A stretch of DNA of 64,000 bases from Myxococcales bacterium (GCA_016794365.1 JAEUKB010000069.1:1-64000); one strand, 5' to 3'. Shown: positions 35,942 to 44,799, counted from the stretch's first letter. Notes: generated from the sequence alone by a model not told the origin. Made by a program: numbers and translations.

Positions 35942-36749
35942 CGCGCTCGCCCTGTCGCTGCTCGTGTGTTTTGGCACGCGCGCCGAGGCTGCGGATGACT
36001 TTGCCAAGCGCGTGAACAAGGCGCAGCAGTGCTACGAAAAAAAGCTCTACGACTGCGCCATCAACGAGCTGGAAGCGGCGTATCTGATTCGGCCCATGCC
36101 CGCGCTGCTGCTCAACATTGCGCATGCGTACCTCGACTTTGGCCGTCCGCGCGACGCGATCGTCTATTACGACCGCTACATGAGCGAGGAAAAGAACCTC
36201 GCGCCCGAGGCCCGTGCCGATGTGGAAAAGTTCAAGCGCCAGGCTGAAGAAAAGCTCGGTCAGGTGCAGCCGGTCCCAGCGAATCCGACGCCGCAAGTGG
36301 TGAATCCGACGCCTGAACCGCCGGAAAAGCCGCCCGAAGTGACGCAGCCAGTGCAGCCAGTTACACCGACGCAACCATTGGTAGTCAGTGACGGAAAGCC
36401 ATCGGCTGCTGCCAAGTGGGCTCCGGTCGGAGTCATGGCCGTCGGTGGAGCCCTTCTGATCAGTGGATTTGCCGTCGGTGGTGTCGCCATGTCAGCGGCC
36501 AAGCAGGTTGTCTCAGGCGATGGTGCGTTCGACGCTGCGCTCGATCAAAAAGGCAAGACGCTCGGTCGGGCAGCCATCGCACTCGATGTCATCGGCGGTG
36601 TAGCACTCGTCGGAGGCCTGGTTCCGACCATCATTCGTCTGACCAAAAAAGCCCCGCCCGCATCGACTGCGCCTGCCGCAGCGTCGGAAGCGCCGCAAGC
36701 ATCGGTCTTGTTCACTGGTCGTGGCCTTGCCGTCCTCGGGAGGTTCTAA
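35895..36749 (+). CDS. Exported TPR protein paired with kinase
   Basis: ATG 35895 lies inside the kinase gene. The 284-residue product has a signal peptide (SSTSALALSLLVCFGTRAEA), a TPR pair (CYEKKLYDCAINELEAAYLI, LLLNIAHAYLDFGRPRDAIV), a long Pro/Thr/Val-rich spacer (about residues 120-165) and two C-terminal membrane segments (VGVMAVGGALLISGFAVGGV; ALDVIGGVALVGGLVPTII). It corresponds in position to the TPR gene at 1030, although the C-terminal part differs. Its stop overlaps the ATG of the following lipoprotein (taatg), so three genes are translationally linked. Confidence 0.85.
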   Translation: MTASFWTLRPIKSSTSALALSLLVCFGTRAEAADDFAKRVNKAQQCYEKKLYDCAINELEAAYLIRPMPALLLNIAHAYLDFGRPRDAIVYYDRYMSEEKNLAPEARADVEKFKRQAEEKLGQVQPVPANPTPQVVNPTPEPPEKPPEVTQPVQPVTPTQPLVVSDGKPSAAAKWAPVGVMAVGGALLISGFAVGGVAMSAAKQVVSGDGAFDAALDQKGKTLGRAAIALDVIGGVALVGGLVPTIIRLTKKAPPASTAPAAASEAPQASVLFTGRGLAVLGRF

Positions 36750-37621
36750 TGCGTCGCATCGTCTTTGCCGCTCTGCTCCTCGCTGGCTGTTACAACCCCG
36801 ACTACCAAAGCAAAGCCTGTATCGACGACAAAGGCTGTCCCGAAGGCTATTTCTGCGTCGCTGGCAAGTGTGCGCAGACCGCTGGCGGTGACATGTCCGT
36901 CGATCCCCGTCCCAAGCGCGCCGAGATCGAGGTTCGCGAGTCTGGCTCGTTCTACATGGGAACCATGATCGCCGACGGATTCAACGACCGACCCAGCTAC
37001 CTGCGCAGCGTGCCTGGACCCTATTTTTTGGACGAGCGCGAAGTCACCGTCGAAGAATATCGCGCCTGCGTCGATGCCAAGGTCTGCGAAAAGCCAGTCA
37101 CCGGCGCGTATGGCACCCAAGGCTGGATCTGCACCTTCGGCGTCGATGGCAAAGAGCAGCATCCCGTCACCTGCGTGTCCAAGTCGCAAGCCGAAGCGTT
37201 CTGCACCTGGATCGGACGACGCCTACCGACGGAAGTGGAGTGGGAGTTCGCCGCACTTGGCAAAAACGGCGCCGACATCACCAATCAGCGACTGCCCTAT
37301 CCGGGTGCCATCGGAAACAGTGCCTGCTGGAACAAAAACGGAACGTGTCCCGTCGCCAGCTACGTAAAGACCTACCTGGGCAAGATCGTCAACGGCGATC
37401 AGCCGGGCTTTTACGATCTGCTCGGCAATGCCTGGGAAAAAACCGCGAGCCCGTTCTGCACCTATCCCGCCGAGACCTGTACCACCAACCAGTTCACCGT
37501 GCGCGGCGGCAGTGGCTTTGACAGCGACGACAAGGTATCCAAAGCCACCTCTCGCCTGGGCAACACATCGACGGAGTATTATCCCAACCAAGGCTTCCGC
37601 TGCGCACGGACCGCGCCGTAG
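36749..37621 (+). CDS. Lipoprotein with formylglycine-generating-enzyme (SUMF1-type) fold
   Basis: ATG 36749 overlaps the preceding stop; the longer frame upstream is the shadow of the TPR gene. The 290-residue protein has lipobox LLAGC and a small Cys-rich segment (ACIDDKGCPEGYFCVAGKCA). An FGE-sulfatase domain follows: SFYMGTMIADGF, PYFLDEREVTVEEYRACVDA, PVTCVSKSQAEAFCTWIGRR, LPTEVEWEFAA, LLGNAWEKTAS and VRGGSGFD, ending GFRCAR. The fold is shared by true sulfatase activators and by many kinase-linked surface proteins. I do not see a clear pair of catalytic cysteines in the usual C-terminal position, so a binding role is as likely as catalysis. It is the third gene of the kinase module. Confidence 0.85.
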   Translation: MRRIVFAALLLAGCYNPDYQSKACIDDKGCPEGYFCVAGKCAQTAGGDMSVDPRPKRAEIEVRESGSFYMGTMIADGFNDRPSYLRSVPGPYFLDEREVTVEEYRACVDAKVCEKPVTGAYGTQGWICTFGVDGKEQHPVTCVSKSQAEAFCTWIGRRLPTEVEWEFAALGKNGADITNQRLPYPGAIGNSACWNKNGTCPVASYVKTYLGKIVNGDQPGFYDLLGNAWEKTASPFCTYPAETCTTNQFTVRGGSGFDSDDKVSKATSRLGNTSTEYYPNQGFRCARTAP

Positions 37622-37656
37622 CACAGCGTCGGAGAGCCGCGTTTGGTTCGACGTTT

Positions 37657-38901
37657 TTAACGGCAACGCTGGCTCGGATCGAGTGCATCGAGCGCCGCCA
37701 GCAAGCCCTGCGTCGTCTGCGCATAGGTCCAGGTCTTCATCCGCTCTGTGGCTCCATCGCCGAGCCGTCGTCGCAGCGCAGTCCCCGAAACAGGCTCGCA
37801 CAGCATCGTCAGCGCAGCGAGTAGCGCTTCTTCATCTCCCGACGGAAACACCAGCCCAGTTTGGCCTGCGATGACCAGATCTTCGACGCAGCCGACGCGA
37901 TCCGATGCCACCACTGGCAGACCGGCGTGCATCGCTTCGGGAACGACCATCGCGAACGCCTCGCGCAGCGACGGAATCACCAGCGCATCTGCCGCTGCAT
38001 ACAGGCTCGGTAGCTCACGCTGGTTGCGAAACCCCAGGAAGTGAACGTCTGAAGTCCGATCCTGGGCGACGCGGGCTTCCAGCTCCGTACGCAGCGCTCC
38101 ATCGCCACAAAATGCCAGGCTGGCGCGCAGTCCACGCTTGCGCAGCCGTGCAAATGCCGACAGAAGCAGCGACGGAGCCTTCACCGGACTGAGCTTGCCA
38201 CAGCACAGCAGCAGCGGAACATCATCGGCAAGACCCAGCTTGGCACGAATGATCCGACGGGATTCATCATGTTCAGATTTTGTCAACTGAAATCGCGCAG
38301 AATCGACCGCATAGGGTGCAGAAAAGATCTTGTCGTCGGGAAATCCGTAGTAACGAAGCAGCCGACGGTTTCCGGTCGAGACAGCCAGCGCCGCCGAGCA
38401 CAGACCGATGTAGCGTCGCAGCGTCCAGGCTTTGGCCACAAGACGAGCGCGCGCAAGTCCCTCGCTGGCTGCGTCCGTGTCGTCGGCATCGGCATAGCGC
38501 ACCGAGTCACCGCGCAAGATCACCGGAATTCCAGCGCGCAACGACGCACAGAGCGCCAGCGGATACAGCGCATAGTTCCAGCCCAAGATCACCACAGCGT
38601 CGAAGCGCTCGCGCCGCAGCAGCCGAAACAGGTCCAGGCTGGCGACGCCCAAGAAGCGATCGAGTCCGGGCCGCAGCGCATGCGACGGAAGCTCGACGTA
38701 GTGATAACCCGATAGCAGATCAACATCCCAGCGCACCGACTGAGCAAAGTCACGATCCGCCGCAGCTCGCACCTGTCCGTCGAGCGAGCCATACAGCACC
38801 GTCAGATCAATGCGCGGCTCTCGGGAAAGCTGCACAAACCACGGTGCCAAGTACTGAATCGGATGAGAAGCGCAGATCGCAACACGGTGCCGAGACGGCA
38901 T
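37657..38901 (-). CDS. Glycosyltransferase family 4
   Basis: The 414-residue protein is a GT-B glycosyltransferase. The N-terminal domain begins RVAICASHPIQYLAPWFVQL. The C-terminal domain has LLLCCGKLSPVKAPSLLLSA (nucleotide-sugar binding region), VHFLGFRNQRELPSLYAAAD and the E-x7-E signature in LREAFAMVVPEAMHAGLPVV. GT4 enzymes transfer sugars with retention, mostly to lipids, polysaccharides or small molecules. It is convergent with the FGE-like lipoprotein gene (35 bp between stops) and its start is 28 bp beyond the end of the interrupted kinase, in the same direction. Donor and acceptor are unknown. Confidence 0.87.
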   Translation of the reverse strand: MPSRHRVAICASHPIQYLAPWFVQLSREPRIDLTVLYGSLDGQVRAAADRDFAQSVRWDVDLLSGYHYVELPSHALRPGLDRFLGVASLDLFRLLRRERFDAVVILGWNYALYPLALCASLRAGIPVILRGDSVRYADADDTDAASEGLARARLVAKAWTLRRYIGLCSAALAVSTGNRRLLRYYGFPDDKIFSAPYAVDSARFQLTKSEHDESRRIIRAKLGLADDVPLLLCCGKLSPVKAPSLLLSAFARLRKRGLRASLAFCGDGALRTELEARVAQDRTSDVHFLGFRNQRELPSLYAAADALVIPSLREAFAMVVPEAMHAGLPVVASDRVGCVEDLVIAGQTGLVFPSGDEEALLAALTMLCEPVSGTALRRRLGDGATERMKTWTYAQTTQGLLAALDALDPSQRCR

Positions 38902-38910
38902 CCGGGCACG

Positions 38911-39600
38911 TTAACCGAGCCCGCGATACAGCGTAAAGCCGACTGCGTAGATCAAAAACAGCAGCGTCGGATAAAACAGAAACGGCGACAGCTTCGGAAA
39001 GCGCTCGATAAAGCCGGTGACTTCGCGCGTGATGCGCTTGGCCAGCGTCGCCGGACAGCGCACCGCACAGCGTCCGTCGATGAGTCGCTGTAGCTCGCCG
39101 ATCATCTCGATGACGCTCGGAAAGCGCTGGTTCGGATCTTTGTGAATCGCGCGGGCGACAAAGTGCAGCAGTTCCGAGCGCGGCACCGGATGCTTGGGAT
39201 GACGCAAAAACACGAGCTGCCAGTAGGTAAACGGCTCGGTTCCGATCGCCATGATCATCCCTTGCAGCGTCGTCACCTCCGACAAATAGTGACGCAGCGC
39301 CAGCAGTTCATGCAGCAGCACGCCCGCGCTGTAGATGTCGCTTCGCTCGTCGATCTTGTGGTTCCAGCCCATCGCCTGCTCGGGTGACATATACGCAGGC
39401 GTCCCGATGAGCTGATCGTTTCTCGTCGCAAACAGCCGAGCCTGCGCGTCGGGCTTGACCGGCTCTGACTTGCCCGCTTGCGACTTCAGCGCATCGCTCG
39501 GCATGTCGCCCCGAATCTGCTTGGCAACGCCAAAGTCCATCAGCACCACTTCCCCATACCGCCCCACCATCACGTTGGCTGGCTTGATATCGCGATGAAC
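38911..39600 (-). pseudogene. Interrupted Ser/Thr kinase, C-terminal piece
   Basis: Minus-strand frame reading VHRDIKPAN, LMDFGVAKQ (DFG), GTPAYMSPEQ, the rest of the C-lobe (IDERSDIYSAGVLLHELLA) and a C-terminal membrane helix (LSPFLFYPTLLFLIYAVGF). A TGA lies directly before the Val of V-H-R-D, exactly at the end of a 10-bp repeat (39591-39600). The residues that should precede it (ALQYAHDQGI) are found at 46641-46670, next to the other copy of this repeat. The gene is therefore a full kinase cut by element B. Alone, the piece lacks the N-lobe and cannot be an active kinase. A GTG at 39573 could allow translation of a C-terminal fragment. Confidence 0.93.
39591..39600. repeat. Attachment site of element B, left copy
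   Basis: CGCGATGAAC occurs at both ends of element B (here and 46631-46640). On the minus strand it encodes V-H-R of the catalytic loop V-H-R-D. Beyond the repeat the two copies differ, as expected of attL/attR. Joining the outer flanks restores the kinase frame without any change. Confidence 0.85.
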
Positions 39601-40226
39601 TCAAGCACCGTCGGGGAACGGCTTGAATCTGTTCCCCAAATGGGCATTTCTCTCGGGAGCGTAGGGAACGGACTGAAAGCGCCGCGCAATCTGTCAGGCG
39701 CTCGAGTCCGCTCTCAATGAGCCATCGTAGACCGCTTCGCACGAGTCCCACCGCTTCGATCTACACAGAGTCGGCCAACATCACCCCGAATCCATGATCG
39801 CCAGCTTCGGCAGCTGGCATGGCGCTTCGATCCGTGCAGTGGGCCGAAGGTGCAAGCGGCCAACCCCACCCCAACCCATGATTGCCAGCATCCGTGACTC
39901 GGTGCGCCTGCCATTGTTTGAGGAAAACGCAAGGGCCTTCCCATTACAACGCGGGCACCAAGGGTACGGCTTCGCCCGCGACAAAGCGACTGGTCTGTTC
40001 AGCATGGCGGCTAGGATGCGTGTGGCACTGCGGCACTGGGTCCGAGCACTGCGCCCTGCTTGCTAGCCTAGACCGCACTGTGGTCGGCTGAGGATGAACT
40101 CAGGATAGTGTTGGATCCGGTCGCGGCCTGCTTGCCTGATAACAACCGTAATGGTGTTTAGGGGCGTAGACCTAGACCATGGAGCCGATACCAAGTTTGA
40201 ACATCCTATGCACCTATTGAGGACAG
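39601..40226. other. Non-coding left end of element B
   Basis: These 626 bp hold no convincing gene. An imperfect direct repeat of about 35 bp (ggccaac..acccc..ccatgat.gccagc) occurs at about 39774-39808 and 39858-39892. Short open frames across it have composition unlike the neighbours. The repeats may be recombinase-arm or excisionase sites, which is only a guess. Confidence 0.5.
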
Positions 40227-41411
40227 TTAGAACGGGATGTCATTGTTCTCGATGGGCAGACTGGTTGGCACCCGGCTCGATGCAGGAATGAGCCGTTCCA
40301 TAAGTGTTTCAATCATCTGGTGATTTGTCTCGGTCCACCGTATCCCTTCTTCGGTTACCTGGATGGCTGGGATTGATTCCTCATTCCAATGTTCTTGAAC
40401 AGTGACTCGTTTGATGAGCCCGAGCCGATAGAGCCGCTTAGTGGACATGATGAGTGAAAGTCTCGTCATTGCGCCATTTAGCTGCTGCTCCACTTGGTAA
40501 GTAGTAGTCCAGTCGGACTCATCGGGACACTTGCTAACGACAACCCCGAGGACCAGTGCATCATCGTCGGTGGGTCGCTCACTCCCAGCAGGGGGTTTGT
40601 CCCCAGATTGGAGGGCTCTGACATCGGCAACTAGTTCCGCCATGCTGGAGTAGCGAGCGTCCGGCTGGTCAAGACAGCGGAGCATGACGCGCTCGTAGTC
40701 CGGTGATACTTTCACGGCACTGCGAAGAGATGATTCCCAGTTCCTCCCTTTTGGGGCCTTGCCGGTAAGGAGCCAGAACCAAGATGCGCCCAGGCTATAC
40801 ACATCGCAACGTGGGTCACAGAGTCTTGGGTTCTCGACTAATTCAGGTGCAGAGAACGAATCGCCCACGAACGTTCCACCTGTGCGGGTGAGGCGACTGC
40901 CATCTGGATCAAGTAACGCAGCGATACCAAAATCTAAAACACGGCCATCACCTCTAATTGTCATCAAATTCCGTGGTTTGATATCTCGATGAACTATATT
41001 TTTAGAGTGAGCATGGCCAAGAGCGTCCGCGACAATTTCAATAAATGGAAGCACGGCCTCCGGGTTGGGTGTTCCCACAGAACTACGTGCCTTATTCAGA
41101 TCCATTCCTTGGAATCGCTCCATAAGCAAATATGGCTTTCTTTCATATTCACCTACTCCGTAGATAGAGATAATGTGTGGATGCCGAAGTTTAAAAAGCA
41201 ATTCGGCCTCTCGGAAAAATCGCGCCCGTGCCGTTTCGACGTTCGAGTTGAACGGCGATGGGTCTAGGAACTTAATTGCGAAAGGGAAATTGATCCCCGC
41301 TATCGTGGCCTCATGTACGACCCCGAAGCCACCTTCACCGATGCGTTTTCCTACTTCGAGTTCTCCAAGAGGTACCCTGCTGCCTACTGCTTGCTTTGAA
41401 GACCTTTTCAC
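40227..41411 (-). CDS. Soluble Ser/Thr protein kinase with C-terminal winged-helix-like region
   Basis: The 394-residue protein has all kinase signatures: GEGGFG (25-30), Lys47 in FAIK, HRD (141-143) in IVHRDIKPRN, DFG (160-162) and S-A-P-E (187-190). No membrane segment is present. About residues 285-370 (VVSKCPDESDWTTTYQVEQQ, MSTKRLYRLGLIKRVTVQEH) look like a winged-helix module reading out a DNA or protein ligand. Codon use is more AT-rich than in the chromosomal kinases. It lies 172 bp beyond the unknown 382-residue gene in the same direction, so the two may be coexpressed. Soluble kinases on small islands are sometimes antiphage genes (for example Stk2); this role is not shown here. Confidence 0.88.
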   Translation of the reverse strand: MKRSSKQAVGSRVPLGELEVGKRIGEGGFGVVHEATIAGINFPFAIKFLDPSPFNSNVETARARFFREAELLFKLRHPHIISIYGVGEYERKPYLLMERFQGMDLNKARSSVGTPNPEAVLPFIEIVADALGHAHSKNIVHRDIKPRNLMTIRGDGRVLDFGIAALLDPDGSRLTRTGGTFVGDSFSAPELVENPRLCDPRCDVYSLGASWFWLLTGKAPKGRNWESSLRSAVKVSPDYERVMLRCLDQPDARYSSMAELVADVRALQSGDKPPAGSERPTDDDALVLGVVVSKCPDESDWTTTYQVEQQLNGAMTRLSLIMSTKRLYRLGLIKRVTVQEHWNEESIPAIQVTEEGIRWTETNHQMIETLMERLIPASSRVPTSLPIENNDIPF

Positions 41412-41583
41412 TGATGTTCCTTAACCGGTGCTCCGAACCTCGTCTGCCAAGTCCTGGGAGCAGGGCGCGATAGGCTACGAATAGGAAGCTACCGCTGCGT
41501 CATTGATGCGTCTGGGTTGCTGACACAAGGCACACCATCGCTCTTGAGTGGGCTTGGTAGGGAGCCGTTTCTACGTTTCCACG

Positions 41584-42732
41584 TCACTTGCCATGGAGAT
41601 CTGCGTCCTCATCAGAATGCTTTCGGCTACCAAGTCTCTGCGCAAAACCGACAGCTTGTCGCACTGCTTTAGCCGCGGTGGCACGAGCCCCATAACTCAT
41701 GTTTCTGGTGTATGCGCTCAGAAATGTCTCTCCTGGCATTCTGCCTGTGTCCGCCAATTGATCTAAATCCCTAGCTGAAGGAACTCTGTATCCTTGCGAC
41801 TCGCACTGTGAATCTAATCTAGACTTCGTTGCATTTATAAATTTCGTAAGAGGGGGAACAATATACTCTTCGGAGATTGTTTCCGACCAAAGCAGAGTTG
41901 AGGCAGAAAGACGTCGTTCCATGTCCTCTATGTATTTTGGATCCGTCTTCTTAACTGCGGCCAAAACATGCTCAAAAAGCAATCGAGCATATGTCAACAC
42001 ATAAGGCAAGCGACTATATATGTAAGACCATTGACTCCATCTCGATTCATTGTCTGAGAATATGAAGTTAATATTCATAGGCTCCGTCCTTATGGCGTGA
42101 TTATCGGTGAAAAGATGTATTGCTGTGTCGAATACATGAGCAAAGCTATCCTTGTTCCTTTTGTCATACCGCAATACCGCTAAATACTCTCCATCAAATC
42201 GGTCTGTTTCATCTATTTGATTTATGGCAATATCAATTCGTTTTTGATGAGCGCTCAATCCTCCCGAACCGCCAGCAGACAGTCTGTGCGGTTCAGTGGC
42301 CAACTTTGCTGCAAAGGAATCAAAATCGGTTGCAATTGATTCCAAAAGATGGAGATTCTCTTGCAATGGTTTCCTTAGCAAGGCAAATGCGACTGTCAAC
42401 TTTGCCTTCCCTGAGCATGCCAATGCTTCATATACGAAGTGAAGAAAATCTGATAAGACTGCGGGAAAAATAGTTCTTCTCAATAAATCCACTCTTTCCT
42501 CCTCGCGCTTTGTTTCTGAGAGCCAAGTAAAAATATCTTCGGACTCTTCAAAAGAGTGCCGATCTGCCTCGTCTCGGAATGGATATTCAGCATTGAATAC
42601 ACCGTGTTTTTCGCCAGATCGTAGCATTTCTAGCATGATATCGTGGTTGCGATAACACAAATAATGCGCAGCGATAAACTCGGAAGGCAGAAAAGGGGGA
42701 CGATTATTCAGTTTATTCATACCCTTATTCAT
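41584..42732 (-). CDS. Unknown 382-residue cargo protein of element B
   Basis: AT-rich gene with no recognised family. The protein is mostly helical, starts MNKGMNKLNNRPPFLPSEFI and has no signal peptide or membrane helix. Features are a long central helical region (LRRTIFPAVLSDFLHFVYEA, LLRKPLQENLHLLESIATDF) and an aromatic-rich part (ESRWSQWSYIYSRLPYVLTY). The shape is similar to HEPN-like or AbiV/Abi-type proteins, but the R-x4-6-H motif is not obvious. It precedes the kinase gene in transcription order. Its place beside a kinase on an integrase-bearing island makes an accessory or defence role possible. Confidence 0.72.
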   Translation of the reverse strand: MNKGMNKLNNRPPFLPSEFIAAHYLCYRNHDIMLEMLRSGEKHGVFNAEYPFRDEADRHSFEESEDIFTWLSETKREEERVDLLRRTIFPAVLSDFLHFVYEALACSGKAKLTVAFALLRKPLQENLHLLESIATDFDSFAAKLATEPHRLSAGGSGGLSAHQKRIDIAINQIDETDRFDGEYLAVLRYDKRNKDSFAHVFDTAIHLFTDNHAIRTEPMNINFIFSDNESRWSQWSYIYSRLPYVLTYARLLFEHVLAAVKKTDPKYIEDMERRLSASTLLWSETISEEYIVPPLTKFINATKSRLDSQCESQGYRVPSARDLDQLADTGRMPGETFLSAYTRNMSYGARATAAKAVRQAVGFAQRLGSRKHSDEDADLHGK

Positions 42733-43119
42733 AGATTGTTGTAATCAATGGTAGCTGGCTGTTTTCTAGGAATCGTCTCGGTCCCACGGCAGGCTCCTGC
42801 CATTACGACGATCTCCGTACCTCAGCGGGGGATGTGGGTCAAGTAGAGATCTGCGTGGATGGTTCGGCAGTCGAGCCAGGGCTGCGATGTCTTCCTGCGT
42901 GATGAGCAAGGGCACTGCAGCGTTCAGTGTTAGGCGGCGTCAGGGGACCGGTCCGCCGATCTGGCGTCAAGCGGTCTGAAGCGATTCTGACTCGGCTGGG
43001 GTTGGACGTGGCGTTCCCGGCAGCTATCTATGGTTTCGATGCTGTGACCGACATCAAGCTGCGTGACGGCAGACCCCGAGCAACACTTCCTCATGTGGCG
43101 ATTCCTACGCTACGACCCG
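42733..43119. other. Intergenic region with short coding-like remnants
   Basis: No intact gene. On the minus strand, about 42766-42930, a short frame reads VPLLITQEDIAALARLPNHP and stops after about 57 residues, which looks like part of a former gene. The plus-strand frame 42927-43214 is probably a shadow. The composition is mixed, suggesting several past rearrangements. Confidence 0.4.
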
Positions 43120-43440
43120 AGGCAACTAAGGTACTTGGGCGATTCGCAAGAATGGTTTGGAGCAGGCTCCGGGCGCTCGATTTGGGGGCGCTGGTGGCGG
43201 TTTGGTTCACATAGTCGTGCATGCCCCTGATTTCATTGATGTTGATCATTTGAAACAAATCCGGTCAAAATTCCAACTGCTCAATATTGCTGCACTTTGA
43301 CAAGGCGCTTATCTGCCCAATATTCGGCTTTATGGGTTAAGTCCACAAAAACGCTCACCAATCAAATCAGGCATTACGGGCAGTTAGGTCGCATCCCGAC
43401 GAGAGACGAATGAAAATCCCCTCGGATCGATGTGCAGATT
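43120..43440 (-). pseudogene. Decayed copy of the gene at 43580-43964
   Basis: Read on the minus strand, this stretch gives PIKPNIGQISALSKCSNIEQ, then a stop, then PDLFQMININEIRGMHDYVN and QTATSAPKSSARS. It is clearly related to the sequence of the second copy (CSDIERLENRPDFF, GMCDYVNQTAVIAPKSSARS). At least two stop codons interrupt it. The match was found by comparing the two DNA stretches by eye. The gene product has no recognised function. Confidence 0.7.
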
Positions 43441-43579
43441 GATGCCCGATTTACAACATGCTGAGAAGATTGCTTCTAAATGAAAAACAAATGCCGGATT
43501 TAATTGCCGATTGATTTCCGGGACTTGGATTTGTTTGCTGATTTGATTTCAAATCCCGAACAAATAAATTTGGCGCTCG

Positions 43580-43964
43580 CTACGGGCTGCTAGGCCGAAG
43601 GTCCATGAGTCGAAGCACCTGACGCGCTGTCCGTAGCGTCTCGTTACTGAGAACAAAGATCCGCGCCTCCTTGCCCGGCTTGTACCTGAGCGCAGCATAG
43701 GCTGCGGGCGCTCGACTTCGGGGCGATGACGGCAGTTTGATTCACATAGTCGCACATGCCCTTGATAATCTTGAGGTTGAGCATTTTAAAAAAATCCGGT
43801 CGATTTTCTAACCTCTCGATATCGCTACATTCTCTGAGAGAACCAAGCTTCCCAAGCTGAGCCTTTATAGTCCAGATCCGCGAAATCAAACAGACATAAA
43901 ATCCAGCTTCATGGGAGCTTAGATCGCAGTCACTCGGGAGCTTTACGAAAATACCGGAAAACAT
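43580..43964 (-). pseudogene. Second copy of the duplicated gene, probably frameshifted
   Basis: From ATG 43964 the minus strand reads MFSGIFVKLPSDCDLSSHEA and continues through GMCDYVNQTAVIAPKSSARS to a stop at 43644. In another frame from about 43690 to 43580 an excellent coding-like segment follows (YKPGKEARIFVLSNETLRTA, RQVLRLMDLRPSSP). A single frameshift around 43690 would join them into a protein of about 127 residues. Either the gene is broken or two reading frames overlap. The N-terminal part is homologous to 43120-43440. AT-rich codons differ from the surrounding chromosome. Function unknown. Confidence 0.55.
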
Positions 43965-44341
43965 GGTCTACTTAATTGCCCGATCATTCGCGATTGAGCA
44001 GATATGGCCTCTTCCCAAGAATAAATCGGAAAGAATGAAAAAAAATCAAATCTGAAAGATCTTCGGTAGTTGGGATTTTCGAGAACATTTTCCAAAAAAT
44101 GCTCGAAAAATCCGTGCCGCGAATCGAGGCGTGATGAGCGTGGAATGCAATGGATTAACTACCATCCCGTCGCTACCCAGGAGTTTCCTTTGGGGGTAGC
44201 TATCCAGAAGTCGGACTGATTCGTTATCCGAAGCGAGCGCGTCCAGAGGTCCGAAGCCAGCCAGCTCGATGAGAAGCGGACGATAGAACGAGCAACGCAA
44301 ACACCGAGGCCAGCGACGTTAAACTCCCCCGAGTAGTGCGG
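43965..44341. other. AT-rich gap without supported gene
   Basis: A minus-strand frame of 84 codons (44046-44300) exists but has no protein-like pattern and no ribosome-binding site that I can see. The stretch next to 43965-44110 is AT-rich and may hold a promoter for the duplicated gene. Nothing else is supported. Confidence 0.45.
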
Positions 44342-44590
44342 CTACTCCCACTCCGGCTTTTCGCCATCGCCGAAGCATAGCCAAGCGCGAGGGACAGCGA
44401 GTGCTCGAGCGAGCTTCTCAACCGTATCGCTGCGCGGCTGCTTCGTTCCCTTCTCGATAGTAAAAATTGTTGCGACTCCGACGCCCGACTGTTTGCTAAG
44501 CGCCTGGAGTGTCAGCCCGCGTCGCTCGCGTGCTTCGGCCAGGCGCACGCCCACCGACAACGACGCGAGGCGGCCAGTCTCAGGCTTCAT
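44342..44590 (-). CDS. Small XRE-family repressor
   Basis: The 82-residue protein is essentially one helix-turn-helix domain: VGVRLAEARERRGLTLQALS, KQSGVGVATIFTIEKGTKQP, RSDTVEKLARALAVPRAWLC. The order L-x-x-x-R, L-T-x-x-x-L-A/S, G-V, I-x-x-x-E-x-G is the Cro/C1-type (HTH_3) signature. It is divergent from the operon with the integrase, and palindromes lie between. The natural reading is that it represses the two small genes and the integrase and so controls excision of element B. This role is inferred from position. Confidence 0.87.
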   Translation of the reverse strand: MKPETGRLASLSVGVRLAEARERRGLTLQALSKQSGVGVATIFTIEKGTKQPRSDTVEKLARALAVPRAWLCFGDGEKPEWE

Positions 44591-44627
44591 GCCCGCTTTC
44601 TAGCACGTCCGCCGTCGGTGATTCTAT

Positions 44628-44739
44628 TTTTCCTATAGAAAACACAGATCGCCACCAATCGGCAGTCTATCTCCGACGCGAGAGAATTGGTTGTCCGCTT
44701 GACGATGGCAACCAAAACAAGCCGCTCTCGTCGAGAGCG
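44628..44739. promoter_or_regulatory. Two palindromes between repressor and integrase operon
   Basis: First, TTTTC-CTATA-GAAAA at 44628-44642, an AT-rich inverted repeat close to the XRE start. Second, a perfect 17-bp palindrome CGCTCTCGTCGAGAGCG at 44723-44739 (8-bp arms, one central base). Both are suitable for a dimeric XRE repressor. Which, if either, is used is not known. Confidence 0.5.
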
Positions 44740-44757
44740 CTATTCCGTTGCGTTTTT

Positions 44758-44784
44758 CCTTTGGTAAATTTATCCTTTGGTAAA
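44758..44784 (+). promoter_or_regulatory. Direct repeat before the small gene, possible operator/promoter
   Basis: CCTTTGGTAAA occurs at 44758-44768 and again at 44774-44784, a 16-bp period, directly before the ribosome-binding site (agagg) of the gene at 44800. A 16-bp period is about one and a half helical turns. It could be a binding site for one of the element's regulators. Confidence 0.4.
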
Positions 44785-44799
44785 AAAACAGAGGCAAAA

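Noticed and set aside
39794..40066. Plus-strand frame of 90 codons at the left end of element B
   Set aside because: Runs across a direct repeat and has no protein-like pattern.
42927..43214. Plus-strand frame of 95 codons in element B
   Set aside because: Overlaps the decayed gene copy on the other strand and lacks a ribosome-binding site.
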